Below are positions 33,119 through 33,260 of a stretch of 33,260 nucleotides of DNA, in pieces. Source of the DNA: Dietzia massiliensis (GTDB taxonomy: Bacteria > Actinomycetota > Actinomycetes > Mycobacteriales > Mycobacteriaceae); contig NZ_JAHBAV010000042.1 in NCBI RefSeq assembly GCF_018390595.1, forward strand, positions 1-33,260, in the 5' to 3' direction. Within the stretch, counting starts at the first letter, position 1, and each line of letters opens with the position of its first letter. The notes under the pieces were generated by a model. That model was not told where the DNA came from, did not search any database, and worked only from the letters and a program-made list of their open reading frames with translations. The translations under genes were made by a program, and so were the position numbers.

Positions 33119-33190
33119 GAATCCGCTACTCCGTCTCGACATCCGCTACTGCTACAGGGGTAGCGAACCCGGAGGGAGAGTAGCGGATTC
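33119..33190. repeat. Hairpin element with 13-bp perfect arms upstream of the PAP2-like gene
   Basis: GAATCCGCTACTC (33119-33131) pairs exactly with 33178-33190 around 46 nt. A second direct copy ATCCGCTACT lies at 33141-33150, and its CGCTAC can pair with GTAGCG at 33160-33165. The left arm begins 9 nt from the PAP2-like start. The remaining 33191-33260 holds a G-rich, repeat-like stretch (TGGAG words) and no recognisable gene. Confidence 0.75.
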
Positions 33191-33260
33191 CGGCTGGCGG
33201 TGACTGGAGCTGGCTGGAGGTGGCCGGATCGGGCGGGCTGAGGTGGGCGGCGGTATCTCG

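Overview
This 33.3-kb window is high-GC (about 70%) DNA from an actinobacterium, most likely a mycolic-acid-type Mycobacteriales (Corynebacteriales) genome such as Dietzia or a relative. The reasons are a WhiB regulator, a Rv1155-like F420/FMN oxidoreductase, DUF1707 and DUF2993 proteins, two DesA3-like membrane desaturases, a gluABCD-type uptake operon, an ECF41 (SigJ-like) sigma factor and frequent leaderless promoters. The genus is an inference. I see no rRNA, tRNA, CRISPR array, transposase or phage gene, so the gene content reads as ordinary chromosome.

Layout. 1-4.1 kb: a lower-GC leader, lipoprotein Cu/Zn superoxide dismutase, a CxxCxxxH AhpD-like protein, and an amidohydrolase coupled to an FDOR protein, divergent from an MFS transporter. 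5.5-7.4 kb: a DUF1707 membrane protein, a free-standing polynucleotide-kinase-type 3'-phosphatase coupled to a Cys/His-rich metallothionein-like protein, and a 76-residue helical protein. 7.4-11.1 kb: an ECF41 operon (AhpD-like protein plus sigma factor) with its own recognisable promoter, then KtrB/KtrA potassium uptake. 11.1-14.2 kb: a VOC protein, thiE, thiM and an MsnO8-type flavin monooxygenase. 14.4-16.4 kb: a desaturase and a thioesterase. 16.6-20.2 kb: a DEAD-box helicase with a repetitive basic tail, divergent from a membrane class III nucleotidyl cyclase. 20.2-22.6 kb: DUF2993, PfpI and glycosyltransferase genes. 22.7-24.9 kb: a WhiB gene converging on a desaturase plus small-protein operon. 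25-28.2 kb: gluABCD-type amino-acid ABC transporter. 28.3-33.1 kb: SDR, VOC, DinB/maleylpyruvate-isomerase-like protein, HtpG and a PAP2-like membrane protein.

Themes. Several genes serve redox or thiol protection (sodC, two AhpD-like proteins, PfpI, the Cys-rich protein, SigJ-like factor, WhiB) and several serve lipid metabolism (two desaturases, thioesterase, SDR).

The least expected signals are in the non-coding DNA. (1) At least eight genes carry a TANNNT -10 element exactly 6-7 nt upstream of the start codon, so they are probably transcribed without a leader. (2) Three genes end inside 22-23-bp tandem repeats that begin at the stop codon. (3) Three intergenic regions hold large hairpin elements built from one short word repeated in direct and inverted orientation. 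(4) The ECF41 operon has a TGTCAC-N-CGTC promoter placed to start transcription at the ATG.
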